This document shows positions 1-10,587 of a stretch of DNA of 64,000 bases, piece after piece. Position 1 is the first letter of the stretch, and the number at the start of each line of letters is the position of its first letter. Origin of the DNA: Lentisphaerota bacterium (GTDB lineage Bacteria > Verrucomicrobiota > Lentisphaeria > Victivallales > Victivallaceae); the NCBI GenBank assembly GCA_015061605.1, contig SUWH01000007.1, positions 1-64,000 of the forward strand. Reading direction: 5' to 3'. The notes beneath the pieces were generated by a model that searched no databases, had not been told where the DNA came from, and saw only the letters and a program-made list of their open reading frames with translations. A program made the translations under genes and the position numbers.

Positions 1-463
1 TTCATGCTGTGGTATTTTCCTTTGGGACATGGGAAACACCACAAAAAAAGGTGCATCCCTGATTCATATGCCCCTACATGCCTACCACAGCATCACAGTA
101 AATACAAATGCAGAAATGCACCATGCAAATACGCATGGCACAAAACTTCATTCTCGTTGTGTTCAAGGCTTTTCGATACAAGGTGGTGGTTTGTGAGGAT
201 AGCCTGAAATATTATGCTATATAATTTTAAATCAAAAAATATTTTATCTGTTGTCTTTTCCTTCCAGTTGATTAAACTGCAACGCATCTCAATATAGCAC
301 AACAATAATAATTTTTCAACAAAAATCCTGCCGCAAACTGCCGCTGAAAATAAGATGTCGAGTAAAAAAGCATATTTTTTCAAACTCAACCTTGCTTTAC
401 ACCCATTGATGATGTATTTTATTGGTGTATATATAATATATTGTTTTACCGAAAGGATTTTTT

Positions 464-841
464 ATGTTTGAACTTGATTTCAGCAAGGGTGACGGTCTGA
501 TCCCGGCGATCGCGCAGGATCATCAGACCAATGAAGTGCTGATGCTCGCCTACATTTCAAAGGAATCGTGGGAAGAAACCCTGAAAAGCGGCTATGCCAC
601 CTATTTTTCCCGCAGCAGAAACAAACTCTGGAAAAAGGGGGAAAGCAGCGGCAATCTGCAAAAAGTTCATCAGATTCTGGTCGATTGCGACCGTGATACG
701 GTGATTTTCAAAATCGAACAGATCGGCGGCGCCGCCTGTCACACCGGTCACCGCAGCTGTTTCTACACCGAAACGGACGGAAAGACATCAAAGGAACTTT
801 CGGCTCCGCTCTTTGATCCGGAAAAAGTATATAAAGGATAA
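464..841 (+). CDS. hisI: phosphoribosyl-AMP cyclohydrolase
   Basis: 125 aa ORF with HisI-like motifs ([62 protein letters not shown]). Confidence 0.93.
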   Translation: MFELDFSKGDGLIPAIAQDHQTNEVLMLAYISKESWEETLKSGYATYFSRSRNKLWKKGESSGNLQKVHQILVDCDRDTVIFKIEQIGGAACHTGHRSCFYTETDGKTSKELSAPLFDPEKVYKG

Positions 842-848
842 GATCATC

Positions 849-2924
849 ATGCTCGAAAAACTGCTGAAAAAGAATTTTCCGGAATTGCGGCTCTTCACCG
901 ACCGCCGTTACAGTGAACTTACCAGTTTCGGAGTCGGTTCTGCTCCGGTGCCGCTGCTTGCCGAGCCGGAAACTCCGGGACAACTCTGTGAACTTTTGAA
1001 ATTCCTGCACCGCAAAAATGTTCCGGTATTCATTCTGGGAGCCGGAACCAACGTAGTCGGTTCAGATACTCCGTTTGACGGCGTGGTGATACGTGCCTCC
1101 GGCAGTTACTTCGCCCATATTTCCGTAAATGACAACTGCATCAACTGCGGTGCTTACACCAAACTTCCCATGCTCTGCACCGCCGCGGCAAAGGCCGGAT
1201 TGACCGGTCTCGCTCCATTATCCGGCATTCCCGGTTCAGTCGGCGGCGCGATCCGGATGAATGCCGGAGCTAACGGCGCGGAAATTTCCGACTTTGTAAA
1301 ATCGGTCCGCGGCTTCCGCGCCGACGGCAGTGAATGGCAGGCATACGGCAAGGATATCGAATGGCTCTACCGCGGCAACTCCATTCCCCATGATGTTTTT
1401 ATCACCGACATCATTTTTGAATTGCAGCCCGGCGACCGCGAAACCGAGGAAAAAGCAATTGCCGAAGAACGGGAAAAACGACGCTTGCGTGAACCATCCG
1501 GACACTCCGCCGGATGTGCGTTCCGCAACGTTTCCCCCAATGAACCGGCAGGAAAACTCATCGACCTCTGCGGTCTGCGCGGTTTGCGCATCGGCGATTT
1601 GGAAGTAAGTTCCAAACACGCCAATTATCTGGTCAATACCGGCCGTGCCACGGAAAAAGATTATATCGATATGGTGCGCATCCTCCGCCGGGCAGTAAGC
1701 GAAAAATATGGATTCTACCTCACCAACGAGATCGTTCCGGTGAATCCGGCCACCAACACCGCGATCGAAAATGACACTCCGACTCCGGTCATCAATGTTC
1801 TCTACGGCGGCAACAGCAGTGAACGGGAAATTTCCCTGCAGAGCGGCAGCTGCATTGCAAAATCATTGCGTAATGCCGGATTCAAAGTCAACCTGACCGA
1901 CATCCGCGAATGTGCCGTCACTCAGGAGATGCGCGAGAGCGATGTCGTCTACCCGGTGCTTCACGGCGGATTCGGCGAAGACGGCAGACTTCAGAATGAA
2001 CTGGAAAAAGCCGAACTGCGCTTTGTCGGTTCCGGTTCAGTTGCCAGCGCACTGGTCATGGATAAACTTGCCAGCAAGCGGCTTCTCGATGCCATACAGC
2101 TGCCGACTGCGCCGTGGGCGTCCGTCACCAAAACCAACCGGGACTTCCCCTCCCGTCTGCACTTCCCGGTCATGGTCAAAGCTCCCTGCGAAGGATCTAC
2201 CGTCGGTATCGTAAAAGTCAACTCAATTGAAGAGTGGAACGATGCTCTTGATGAAGTATTCAAATTTGCCGACGAACTGCTGGTCGAAGAATTCATCAGC
2301 GGCGTGGAAATTTCCATACCGATCATCAATGCCACCGTCCTCGATGCCGTTGAGATCGTCTCTCCGGGCGGATTTTACGACTGGGATGCCAAATATGTTT
2401 ACGCCAAAGGGCAGACCGAATATTTCTGTCCGCCAAAAAACCTCACCCCGGAAGTGGTGAAAGTCGCACAGGATTATGCACTCAAATTTTACCATGCCGC
2501 CCGCTGCCGCGACATTCTGCGCGTGGACTTCATCGTGACCGCAGACGGAACACCTTATATGCTTGAGGGGAACAATCTGCCGGGAAATACCGAACACAGT
2601 CTGGTTCCGATGGCGGCGAAACATGCCGGGATCTCGCTTGAAAAAATGACATCCACCATGGTCTACGCCGCGATGAAACGTTCCGGCAAGCCGGAATCCG
2701 GCGGCGGCACCGGAGTGGAAAAATTGTCGTTCAACGCGGCAATGATAATGGCAGCGCGCTGGCTCTTCCGCTTTTCGCTCCTCATGTGTGCTTATTTACT
2801 GCTCAAAGCCGCATTTGCTTCCGGCATTGACAATCCGGTATCATGGCCGCTGCTTACCGGCGGAATTTTTCTGATAATCTGTGAAACTGTCTTTATCTGG
2901 TTCAAATATCTGGAGAAAAAATGA
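849..2924 (+). CDS. fused UDP-N-acetylmuramate dehydrogenase (MurB) / D-alanine-D-alanine ligase (Ddl) with C-terminal membrane segments
   Basis: N-terminal half MurB-like (LGAGTNVVGSD, GLAPLSGIPGSVGGAIRMNAGANG, GHSAGCAFRN); C-terminal half Ddl-like (VLYGGNSSEREISLQSG, VYPVLHGGFGEDGRLQ, VKAPCEGSTVGI, EGNNLPGNTEHSLVPMAA), then two hydrophobic stretches. Start moved to the internal ATG at 849. Confidence 0.9.
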   Translation: MLEKLLKKNFPELRLFTDRRYSELTSFGVGSAPVPLLAEPETPGQLCELLKFLHRKNVPVFILGAGTNVVGSDTPFDGVVIRASGSYFAHISVNDNCINCGAYTKLPMLCTAAAKAGLTGLAPLSGIPGSVGGAIRMNAGANGAEISDFVKSVRGFRADGSEWQAYGKDIEWLYRGNSIPHDVFITDIIFELQPGDRETEEKAIAEEREKRRLREPSGHSAGCAFRNVSPNEPAGKLIDLCGLRGLRIGDLEVSSKHANYLVNTGRATEKDYIDMVRILRRAVSEKYGFYLTNEIVPVNPATNTAIENDTPTPVINVLYGGNSSEREISLQSGSCIAKSLRNAGFKVNLTDIRECAVTQEMRESDVVYPVLHGGFGEDGRLQNELEKAELRFVGSGSVASALVMDKLASKRLLDAIQLPTAPWASVTKTNRDFPSRLHFPVMVKAPCEGSTVGIVKVNSIEEWNDALDEVFKFADELLVEEFISGVEISIPIINATVLDAVEIVSPGGFYDWDAKYVYAKGQTEYFCPPKNLTPEVVKVAQDYALKFYHAARCRDILRVDFIVTADGTPYMLEGNNLPGNTEHSLVPMAAKHAGISLEKMTSTMVYAAMKRSGKPESGGGTGVEKLSFNAAMIMAARWLFRFSLLMCAYLLLKAAFASGIDNPVSWPLLTGGIFLIICETVFIWFKYLEKK

Positions 2925-4048
2925 AAAAATCACTTTTCTGTCTTATCTGCGCTCTCTGTTTCATCACATTTTCCGCCGATGCCGAAGTCGTCGCCACCGG
3001 AGAACCGGCTCCGGAAATACCGGCAAAGGAGTGGCTTGACACCAAAACTCATACCATTGCGGAATTCAAAAACAGGAAAGTCGTTGTACTTTTCATCTGG
3101 GATCTGGACCATAACGGTTTGGCAGCCGTACAGGGAATGAACAAGCTGGCAGAATTGTTCCCGGCAAAAGATGTAGTCTGTCTGGGCATTGCCAATGCTG
3201 CTACACTTGAAACATTGAAATTCCCCGGAGTAAAAAAACTGCCCTTCCCGGTTTGCGCAGACAAAGAGCGTAAAACAGCAAAACTTTATTTGCGTTCCTA
3301 TGACACTCTGCCGCTGGCAGTTGTCATTGACCGTACCGGCAGGGTAAATTGGCGGGGCAGTATCCGGCAGGTGCCGGTGACCGTCAAACGTCTGCTGGCT
3401 GGGAAATTCGATCTTAAAGAGCAGATCCGGGCTGAAAAGTTTTCTTCAGCACTGAAAAAAGCTGTCCGGAGCAGAGATTTTGCGGAAGCCGACCGGCTCA
3501 TCCGTGCCGAATGGGCACGAACACCGAAAAATCTCGATTTGCTTTCCATGCTGCTGGTAGTGAACTTCCGCCATTTGAAAAAAGCAAACGAAGCATTCAA
3601 ATTAATTGAAGAAGCTCATAAAAAAGTTCCGAAACATCCGCGGGTCGCCGAACTGGAACTGCAACTGATAATCAATACCGGACGCGCCGATACTCATCTT
3701 GCAAAATTCTGTAAACAGGCGATCGCCGATCACGGACACGACCCGGTCATAATGAAAAAATTCGCAGCACGGGCATCGGAATTGAAAGCAAAAGAGTTCG
3801 ATATCAATGTCGTTCATGCTTTTATGCAATCGGGATGGCGCAACGGCAAGTTTGCAAAAAAAGCGGACAAGGTTGACTATGCCCTTGACTATGCCAAACT
3901 CCTGCATAATTTCTGCCGTCCGGAACTGGCGTATAAACTTGCTCTCTGGGCAAAGCAGAACAGCGACGATCCGGATAAACAAGGTGTCTCCGGAGCGGTC
4001 GTATACTATCAGAAAATTATTCAGAATTCAAGCAAACTGGCACTTTGA
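2921..4048 (+). CDS. secreted thioredoxin-like (TlpA/AhpC-type) protein with TPR-like C-terminus
   Basis: Signal peptide; GEPAPEIPAKEWLDTKTHTIAEFKNRKVVVLFIWDLD and PLAVVIDRTGRVNWRG resemble the redoxin fold; helical repeat-like C-terminus. Confidence 0.6.
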   Translation: MKKSLFCLICALCFITFSADAEVVATGEPAPEIPAKEWLDTKTHTIAEFKNRKVVVLFIWDLDHNGLAAVQGMNKLAELFPAKDVVCLGIANAATLETLKFPGVKKLPFPVCADKERKTAKLYLRSYDTLPLAVVIDRTGRVNWRGSIRQVPVTVKRLLAGKFDLKEQIRAEKFSSALKKAVRSRDFAEADRLIRAEWARTPKNLDLLSMLLVVNFRHLKKANEAFKLIEEAHKKVPKHPRVAELELQLIINTGRADTHLAKFCKQAIADHGHDPVIMKKFAARASELKAKEFDINVVHAFMQSGWRNGKFAKKADKVDYALDYAKLLHNFCRPELAYKLALWAKQNSDDPDKQGVSGAVVYYQKIIQNSSKLAL

Positions 4049-4052
4049 ACCC

Positions 4053-5279
4053 ATGAAAAAAGCGGTTATCATCGGCGGCGGCGTTTCCGGAACCGCCGCA
4101 GAAAAGTTGTTGCAAAAAGAACAGTGGTCAACCCTTATTGTCAGCGACAATGACTGTAAGGTATTGCCGGAAGCTGATCTTATCATCGCCAGCCCCGGTG
4201 TACCGCCGTTGAGTTCCGGGCTCTACCGGCAAGCCGCCGCGTCGGGGATCGAATTCATCGGAGAGCTGGAACTGGGATACCGTTACTGGAAACGTCCGAT
4301 CCTGGCGATCACCGGAACCAACGGCAAAACCACCACCACTGCGCTGGTCACCCATTTACTGCAAAAGTGCGGCATCCGGGCGGTCAGTGCCGGCAATATC
4401 GGGCGGCCGCTGTGTGAAGTGACTATGGATAAAAATGCGGATGTCGCGGTGGTCGAAGTGAGTAATTTCCAATTGGAACTTGCTCCGGAATTTGCTCCGG
4501 ATTGCGCGTTACTGCTCAATATCCAATCCGACCACATCGACCGTTATGCCGATGGATTTGCCGGATATTGTGCGGTAAAAAAGAAAATTTTCGCTCACGT
4601 CCCGCCGGAAAAATCGGTTTGGGGCTTGAGCTTTGCCGGATACGATCCGCATCGACGGGTAACCGTAAAAGATGAAGAGCTTTTTATCGACGGAAAAAAG
4701 ATCCTCCATCAGAACGAAACCGATTTGCCGGGAGTACCCAATGCCGAAAATCTTGCCGGAGCGGTGGAACTCATTCTGCGTTACGATGAAAATTTGATCT
4801 TCAGCGACATCACCCGCTTTATTGAGGCGATAAAGAGCTTCAAACGCGCACCGCACCGCATCGAAAAAATCGGTTCAGGCAAAGGTTTGACCTTTATCAA
4901 TGACTCCAAAGGCACCAATCCCGCCGCCGTCATCGCCGCGCTGGATGCGATAAACACTCCTGTTGTCATCATGCTCGGCGGCTTGGCAAAGGGAATGGAT
5001 TTCACCGTTTTACGCGATAAAAAAGATAAGATCCGGCACGCTGTATTTTACGGGCAGGACAGAGAGGAAATAAAAGCGGTTCTTGACGGATGCTTCCCCG
5101 GGACCGATACCGGAATGGATTTCGATGCCGCATTCAATGCCGCTGTTGCGGCGGCAGAGAATGGCGACACCGTACTGCTCTCCCCCGGATGTGCCAGTAT
5201 GGACATGTTCAAAAATTACAAGGAACGCGGCGAAAAATTCCGCAAACTGGCGCTGCAATTCATCAACTGCAACGGTTGA
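4053..5279 (+). CDS. murD: UDP-N-acetylmuramoylalanine-D-glutamate ligase
   Basis: ITGTNGKTTTTALVTHLL, NFQLELAPEFAPDCALLLNIQSDHIDRY, INDSKGTNPAAVIAAL, LSPGCASMDMFKNYKERGEKF. Start at ATG 4053, in frame with the longer ORF track entry. Confidence 0.93.
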   Translation: MKKAVIIGGGVSGTAAEKLLQKEQWSTLIVSDNDCKVLPEADLIIASPGVPPLSSGLYRQAAASGIEFIGELELGYRYWKRPILAITGTNGKTTTTALVTHLLQKCGIRAVSAGNIGRPLCEVTMDKNADVAVVEVSNFQLELAPEFAPDCALLLNIQSDHIDRYADGFAGYCAVKKKIFAHVPPEKSVWGLSFAGYDPHRRVTVKDEELFIDGKKILHQNETDLPGVPNAENLAGAVELILRYDENLIFSDITRFIEAIKSFKRAPHRIEKIGSGKGLTFINDSKGTNPAAVIAALDAINTPVVIMLGGLAKGMDFTVLRDKKDKIRHAVFYGQDREEIKAVLDGCFPGTDTGMDFDAAFNAAVAAAENGDTVLLSPGCASMDMFKNYKERGEKFRKLALQFINCNG

Positions 5280-5524
5280 CAAACATTCAGGGAACGATTT
5301 CGATCAAAGCACAGGCGGAATGGGCGACAAAAGAAAATTTGATTTTATTGCCATCGAATTCCACATGCCGCCGATCCCTGCGGCTGGATACAGGAAACTC
5401 CGGTAACTGAAATCACAGTTGCGGCAGTCATTTTCATCCAGCCAGGGCAACGGAAAGATATGGCTGATATCGACCAGACGGCAGCCATCTTTCCTCCCGG
5501 TGAAAAATTTTTCAGTTACGATTG

Positions 5525-7495
5525 TTACTTTTCTGCAAAAATGATTTTTGACGCGGCATCGATCCGCGCCTGCAGCTTGGCAAGTTCCTCTGACGGAACG
5601 ATACCGCAGGCGGCAAAGTCAGCGATCAGGACTTTGGGATCTTCCACCGGTGCAGAAGATTTGGCTGATGATTTGCCGAAGTTACCCATCATCGCCGCTT
5701 CCAGTTCCATGGCAAGAGAAACTACATCATCACCGCTGCTGTCAACTTGAGTACCGGCAAGTTTTTCCAGTTTGGCACAGATAGTTTCACGTTCAGACAA
5801 AGCAGCGGCAGACTGTTTGGCAAGCTTCTCTGCGGCCTTGGCATCACCGCCGACGGCGGCATTGAGCAATGCGGCAAAATTCTGAAGTTTCGGAAATGCG
5901 GCAAAAGTATCCGTTTCCGGAAGCTCGACCGTTTCACCGGCGAGGAATTTGCCGTAAAGAGCAGACAATTCGATGACCGCATCGCCGGAAGCGGCAAGTT
6001 TTTTCTGCCGTTCAGCTTCGCGCACTTTGGCAAGTGATGCTTCAAACTTCTGCCAGACTTTCTGCTCATCGAAACGGGTTTCACGGCAGCTTATATTTCG
6101 CAGTTCTTCTTTGATCTCCCGGGTACGGGACAATGCGCTCTGCGGATCGGCGCAGAGATTTTCCACTTCAGCGATCAACTCTCTGGCGCGGGTCTCTCTG
6201 GCATTGATCTCCTCGCGGCGGCCGGCAAAGAATTTATCCATCGCGGCGTTGAATTCTTTGTAAAGTTCCGATTCCTTACGACCGGCGGAACCGCTGTTGC
6301 GGTACTCTTCGCGCAACTGTTTGGCGCGGCGGACATCGGTCAGATTCTGCGCTTCAGTGATCAACTCTTTTTTGCGGGATATGGCAAGTTTCATCAACCG
6401 GTCGCGCTCATCAAATGCGGCCTTGCGGGCAGTGAAAAACTTATCGGCGGCACTGTGGAAGCGGGCGAACAGCGCACCTTCCTGCGCTCCGGCACGTTCC
6501 AGAGATTTCCACTGCTCCTGAAATGCCTTGAATTTGGCGGCGGTATTGCCCCAGTCGGTGGAATCTGCCAATGCTTCAGCTTCATCGCAGATTTTCTGCT
6601 TTTCAGCGGCGGCGAGTTTCTGCAGCTGCCGTTTATTGGCGAAGTATTCGTCGATCCGGTGCTGAAGTTTGCGGGTCAGTTCAAGATAACGGGGATTGAT
6701 CTCTTCATTTTTTTCTTTTGGAACACTGCCGAGCTGTTTCCATTTTTCCCGCAGTTCATTGAGTTTTTTGGAGATGCCGCCCAGCTCATTTGCCGGGGTT
6801 TCGTTGAGTTTTTCCAACTCATTGCAGATATCGAGTTTGAGGGTGTAGCTCTCCCAGCGCGCAAGATCAAGGGTTTCATAATGCTGGGCGAGCCGGGTGG
6901 CGGCTTTGCGGAAAGCCTCCTGATAGCGGCTCACGGCAGAACGGGGAGCATTTCCGATCGCGGCAAAGGCCTTTTCGATCTCCGGTTTACGATCGTGCAG
7001 AGGGGCAATATCTTCCTGCCCGGTAAGGGCAGTCAACTCATCAGCGAGAGCGATCACCGCTTCGGCGGCGGCACGTTCCGCTTCAGCTTCGACCTGCAAA
7101 CGCTCTTTGACCGGAGCGAGCTGCGCCAGAAGTTCCGGAGAACCATTCAAATCGGTGATACGCTTTTCCAATGCGATGATCTCATTGAGCGTGACCAGTT
7201 CTCCGGCGGCGAGCAATTGCTCTGTCTCGGCGGCAAGTCCGGCACGCTGCTGCTGACGTTCCTCAAAGGCAGCAGCACCTCTTTTTGCCGCTTCCAACGC
7301 TTCGCTGAAACGCTTGTCCAGCACCTCGGAATACTCCTGCGGGATATTTCCTGCATTGGAATAATCAGCACACAGCGCGGCGATGGTCCCGGCATAATCA
7401 CTCACATCAGCGCGGTCAGCCAGCGCGGTCAATTCGGTACAGATTTTTTCTTTAGCGTGCAAAACATTGCGCAATTCTTCACTGATCTCACTCAT
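5525..7495 (-). CDS. DUF349 domain-containing protein
   Basis: 656 aa coiled-coil protein with repeated W.. / FHSAADKFFTARKAAFDERDRL-type DUF349 motifs. Confidence 0.75.
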   Translation of the reverse strand: MSEISEELRNVLHAKEKICTELTALADRADVSDYAGTIAALCADYSNAGNIPQEYSEVLDKRFSEALEAAKRGAAAFEERQQQRAGLAAETEQLLAAGELVTLNEIIALEKRITDLNGSPELLAQLAPVKERLQVEAEAERAAAEAVIALADELTALTGQEDIAPLHDRKPEIEKAFAAIGNAPRSAVSRYQEAFRKAATRLAQHYETLDLARWESYTLKLDICNELEKLNETPANELGGISKKLNELREKWKQLGSVPKEKNEEINPRYLELTRKLQHRIDEYFANKRQLQKLAAAEKQKICDEAEALADSTDWGNTAAKFKAFQEQWKSLERAGAQEGALFARFHSAADKFFTARKAAFDERDRLMKLAISRKKELITEAQNLTDVRRAKQLREEYRNSGSAGRKESELYKEFNAAMDKFFAGRREEINARETRARELIAEVENLCADPQSALSRTREIKEELRNISCRETRFDEQKVWQKFEASLAKVREAERQKKLAASGDAVIELSALYGKFLAGETVELPETDTFAAFPKLQNFAALLNAAVGGDAKAAEKLAKQSAAALSERETICAKLEKLAGTQVDSSGDDVVSLAMELEAAMMGNFGKSSAKSSAPVEDPKVLIADFAACGIVPSEELAKLQARIDAASKIIFAEK

Positions 7496-7675
7496 AAAAT
7501 CACCTTTTTAACAAATACTTTATTTGAACAAAAATATTAACATCAATCTACTATACCTCTGCAATGTCAAAAAATCAAACGCTTTACCGCATTCTCCGCT
7601 TGATTTTTTCATCAAACAGGCTATATTTAGTCTGATTGTGACAATAAACCCAAAAATATTATGGAGAAAGTTATC

Positions 7676-9553
7676 ATGGCAGAGACCAGAGAATTCAAAA
7701 CCGAAGTTCAGCAGCTGCTGCAGCTGATGATCCATTCACTTTATTCCAACCGCGACATCTTTTTGCGCGAACTGGTGGCAAACGCCGCCGACGCCATCGA
7801 CAAAGCGCGATTTGAAAGCCTCACCGACACAACACTTGCCCGTGACTGGCAGATCCGCTTGAATATCGATAAAGAAGCGAAAACTCTGACCATCACCGAC
7901 AACGGTATCGGTATGACTTCTGATGAAGTTGCCGCCAATATCGGAACCATCGCCAAAAGCGGAACCAAAGAATTCATCAAGGCTCTGGCAGAAAAAGGCG
8001 AAACGGCAGACATGCCGGAGCTGATCGGTCAATTCGGGGTCGGATTTTATTCCGCATTCATGGTTGCTTCCAAAGTCGAACTCAACACGAAAAAAAGCGG
8101 CTCCGATGCACCGGCGGTCTGCTGGCGCAGTACCGGTGAGGGCAGCTATGAACTGGACTGCTCCGACCGCACCGAACCGGGTACGGAAATCAAACTTTTC
8201 CTCAAAGATGATGCGGAAATCTATCTGGAAGAGTGGAAAATCTCTGAAATCGTCCGCAAATATTCCGACTTCATCGCCTACCCGGTGGTCCTGCCGTCCA
8301 AAAAGGTCAATGAAGACAAAACCGAAACCGTAGAAGACCGCGTTCTCAATTCACAGAAAGCGATCTGGCTGCGCAAGCCCTCGGAGATAACCGATGATGA
8401 GTACAAGAGTTTTTACTCTCATTTATCCAACTACGGCGGGACCGAATATCTCAAAGCCATCCACATGGCGGCGGAAGGCGCAAGCGAATTCAAAGCATTG
8501 CTCTTTCTGCCCAAGCAGGCCCCTTTCAATCTGCTGATGCCCGATATTCAGAAAAAAGGTCTTCAGCTCTACATCAAACGGATGTTCATCACCGATGAAT
8601 GTAAAGAACTGCTCCCGGACTATCTGCGTTTTGCCTGCGGTGTGGTCGATTCAAGCGATCTGCCGCTGAATGTTTCCCGTGAGATCCTGCAGCAGAACCC
8701 GCTGCTGGACAAGATCCGTACCGCAGTTACTTCAAAGCTCATCTCCGAAATGAAAAAACTGCTCGAAAACAGCCGCGAGGATTATGAGAAATTCTTTACC
8801 GAATTCGGCAAAATTCTTAAAGAAGGTCTTCACACCGACCGCATCAACTGCGAAAAGATCAAAGATATCGTCCTCTATGAGTCGATGAATACCCCCGCCG
8901 GTAAATTCATCACCCTCAAAGAGTATGTTGAAGCGATGCCGGAAAGCCAGAAAGATATCTACTTTATCACCGGTGACAAACGTTCAGCCGTCGCCTCTTC
9001 CCCTGCTCTGGAATACTATCGCAGTAAAGGTTATGATGTCCTCTTTATGACCGACCCCATTGACGAATGGGTGATGCAGACAATGTTCCAGTACCTCCAA
9101 AAGAGCTTCAAGCCGGTGACCAAAGGCGACTTTGAAGACAAGGAATCAGAAGATAAAGTAAAAGCCGCCGGAGAAAAATACAGCAAACTGGTCGATTTCC
9201 TGAAAACCACTCTGGAAGATAAAGTCAGTGTCGTCCGTTTCAGCGGCCGCCTGACCGAAAGCCCCTGCTGTCTGATCGTCGACGGCAGTGCATTGCCGCC
9301 CCACATGGAACGGCTCTTTAAAGCGATGCATCAGGAAGTCCCGGTGAGCAAGCGCATTTTTGAACTCAATTGCGACCACCCGCTGATCGATGCATTCAAC
9401 ACAAAACTCGAAAACGGTGAAAATCCGGAGACGCTGAAAAAATTTGCTAATACCCTGTACAATCAGGCATTGCTTCTGGAAGGCAGTCCGCTGGACAATC
9501 CGGTAGAGTTTGCTTCAACCATCACCGAATTGCTTTCCAATGCGCTGAAGTAA
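7676..9553 (+). CDS. htpG: molecular chaperone HtpG (Hsp90)
   Basis: ETREFKTEVQQLLQLMIHSLYSNRDIFLRELVANAADAIDK, GQFGVGFYSAFMVA, KRMFITDECKELLPDYLRFACGVVDSSDLPLNVSREILQQ. Confidence 0.97.
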   Translation: MAETREFKTEVQQLLQLMIHSLYSNRDIFLRELVANAADAIDKARFESLTDTTLARDWQIRLNIDKEAKTLTITDNGIGMTSDEVAANIGTIAKSGTKEFIKALAEKGETADMPELIGQFGVGFYSAFMVASKVELNTKKSGSDAPAVCWRSTGEGSYELDCSDRTEPGTEIKLFLKDDAEIYLEEWKISEIVRKYSDFIAYPVVLPSKKVNEDKTETVEDRVLNSQKAIWLRKPSEITDDEYKSFYSHLSNYGGTEYLKAIHMAAEGASEFKALLFLPKQAPFNLLMPDIQKKGLQLYIKRMFITDECKELLPDYLRFACGVVDSSDLPLNVSREILQQNPLLDKIRTAVTSKLISEMKKLLENSREDYEKFFTEFGKILKEGLHTDRINCEKIKDIVLYESMNTPAGKFITLKEYVEAMPESQKDIYFITGDKRSAVASSPALEYYRSKGYDVLFMTDPIDEWVMQTMFQYLQKSFKPVTKGDFEDKESEDKVKAAGEKYSKLVDFLKTTLEDKVSVVRFSGRLTESPCCLIVDGSALPPHMERLFKAMHQEVPVSKRIFELNCDHPLIDAFNTKLENGENPETLKKFANTLYNQALLLEGSPLDNPVEFASTITELLSNALK

Positions 9554-9591
9554 CTGCAATACGCAACGTAAATCAACGTTGACTTCAGAAA

Positions 9592-9640
9592 ACAAAAAAC
9601 CCCGCACGACTTGCGCTGTGCGGGGTTTGATTTTTTGTCA
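9592..9640. terminator. rho-independent, likely bidirectional terminator between convergent genes
   Basis: aaaaaaCCCCGCACgacttgcgctGTGCGGGGtttgattttttg hairpin with A/T tracts on both sides. Confidence 0.85.
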
Positions 9641-9650
9641 ATTTGATCTA

Positions 9651-10397
9651 TCAATCAAAATTGTGTTTGGTGTAGTTGCTGCCGTCGATAAGTTCATAAC
9701 GAACATCAAAGCTCTTGAGCAGATCATCTTCGTCAGCTTTGATTTCGTAATCAGCTTTGCTCTTGTAACCGATCATACCGGCGACTTTACCGCTCTTGAA
9801 AAGATTTTTGAGCGCCTTGCCGGAAATATTGCCCTGGCTGAGCAGGAAAACGACCGGAGCATTTTTATCTCTCAACAAACGTTCACCCTTTTCGGGCAGA
9901 CCGATATCAGTAACGATGACCTGGGCATCCTTGTTCTTATCAAGCAATGCGGTAAATTCCTTGACTGTGATGACATCTTCGATGGCATCAGCATTTTCAT
10001 CATAGTTGGCAGGAAGCGGGATGCTGTCGATCACGACATCGCCGGAGCCGTAAGCTGCCTTGAAGGCTTCGACCTGTTTCTCCACCTGTGCCTTGTGAAC
10101 TTCCTCTTTATCCCAGCCGGGATTGGCAACAAACAAAACTTTGGCTCCGGGCTTCACCGCGTTAAGACATTTACCGGCACGGGCACTGCGGGAATAAAGG
10201 AAAAGCTGCTCATTTTCAATTTCACTCTGAACATTACCGCCCATCTGATCATAAAGAGCCATGCCAAGACCGCTGAACATAACCAATGCAAAAATAACTG
10301 CAACCGACTGCATCGCCGGATTGACCCGCTGTTTTTTGGCACAAACGATCAAACCGACCAAACCGAACACCATTACTGCAATACCAACGTAATACAA
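9651..10397 (-). CDS. uncharacterized membrane-anchored protein
   Basis: Two N-terminal hydrophobic segments, then a soluble alpha/beta domain (VKPGAKVLFVANPGWDKEE, AQVIVTDIGLPEKGE). No family recognised. Confidence 0.6.
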   Translation of the reverse strand: MYYVGIAVMVFGLVGLIVCAKKQRVNPAMQSVAVIFALVMFSGLGMALYDQMGGNVQSEIENEQLFLYSRSARAGKCLNAVKPGAKVLFVANPGWDKEEVHKAQVEKQVEAFKAAYGSGDVVIDSIPLPANYDENADAIEDVITVKEFTALLDKNKDAQVIVTDIGLPEKGERLLRDKNAPVVFLLSQGNISGKALKNLFKSGKVAGMIGYKSKADYEIKADEDDLLKSFDVRYELIDGSNYTKHNFD

Positions 10398-10517
10398 AAT
10401 ATACCTCCCTCACTTGATAAGTTACTTTTTGTACGTTGCTTCCACAATTGACATTGTGAAAATTTACTGAACAGCCATATTATAATGCACAAATATGCAA
10501 ATGTCAAACCAAATACA

Positions 10518-10574
10518 AAAAAAAATCAAAAAAAATCAGGGAGTCTGCAAATTTTCGCTCACAAACTCCCTGAC
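10518..10574 (-). terminator. terminator downstream of the alcohol dehydrogenase gene
   Basis: Inverted repeat TCAGGGAGT (10536-10544) / ACTCCCTGA (10565-10573), with T-rich tracts following on the minus strand. Confidence 0.7.
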
Positions 10575-10587
10575 TTGTCAAACAATA

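Noticed and set aside
4-389. Short ORFs at the left edge (4-207 plus, 93-389 minus)
   Set aside because: Overlapping, AT-rich, no SD or recognisable domain; treated as noncoding.
3807-4052. 82-residue N-terminal extension of MurD in the ORF track
   Set aside because: Overlaps the upstream TlpA/TPR gene out of frame and lacks homology; MurD begins naturally at MKKAVIIGGGVSG (4053).
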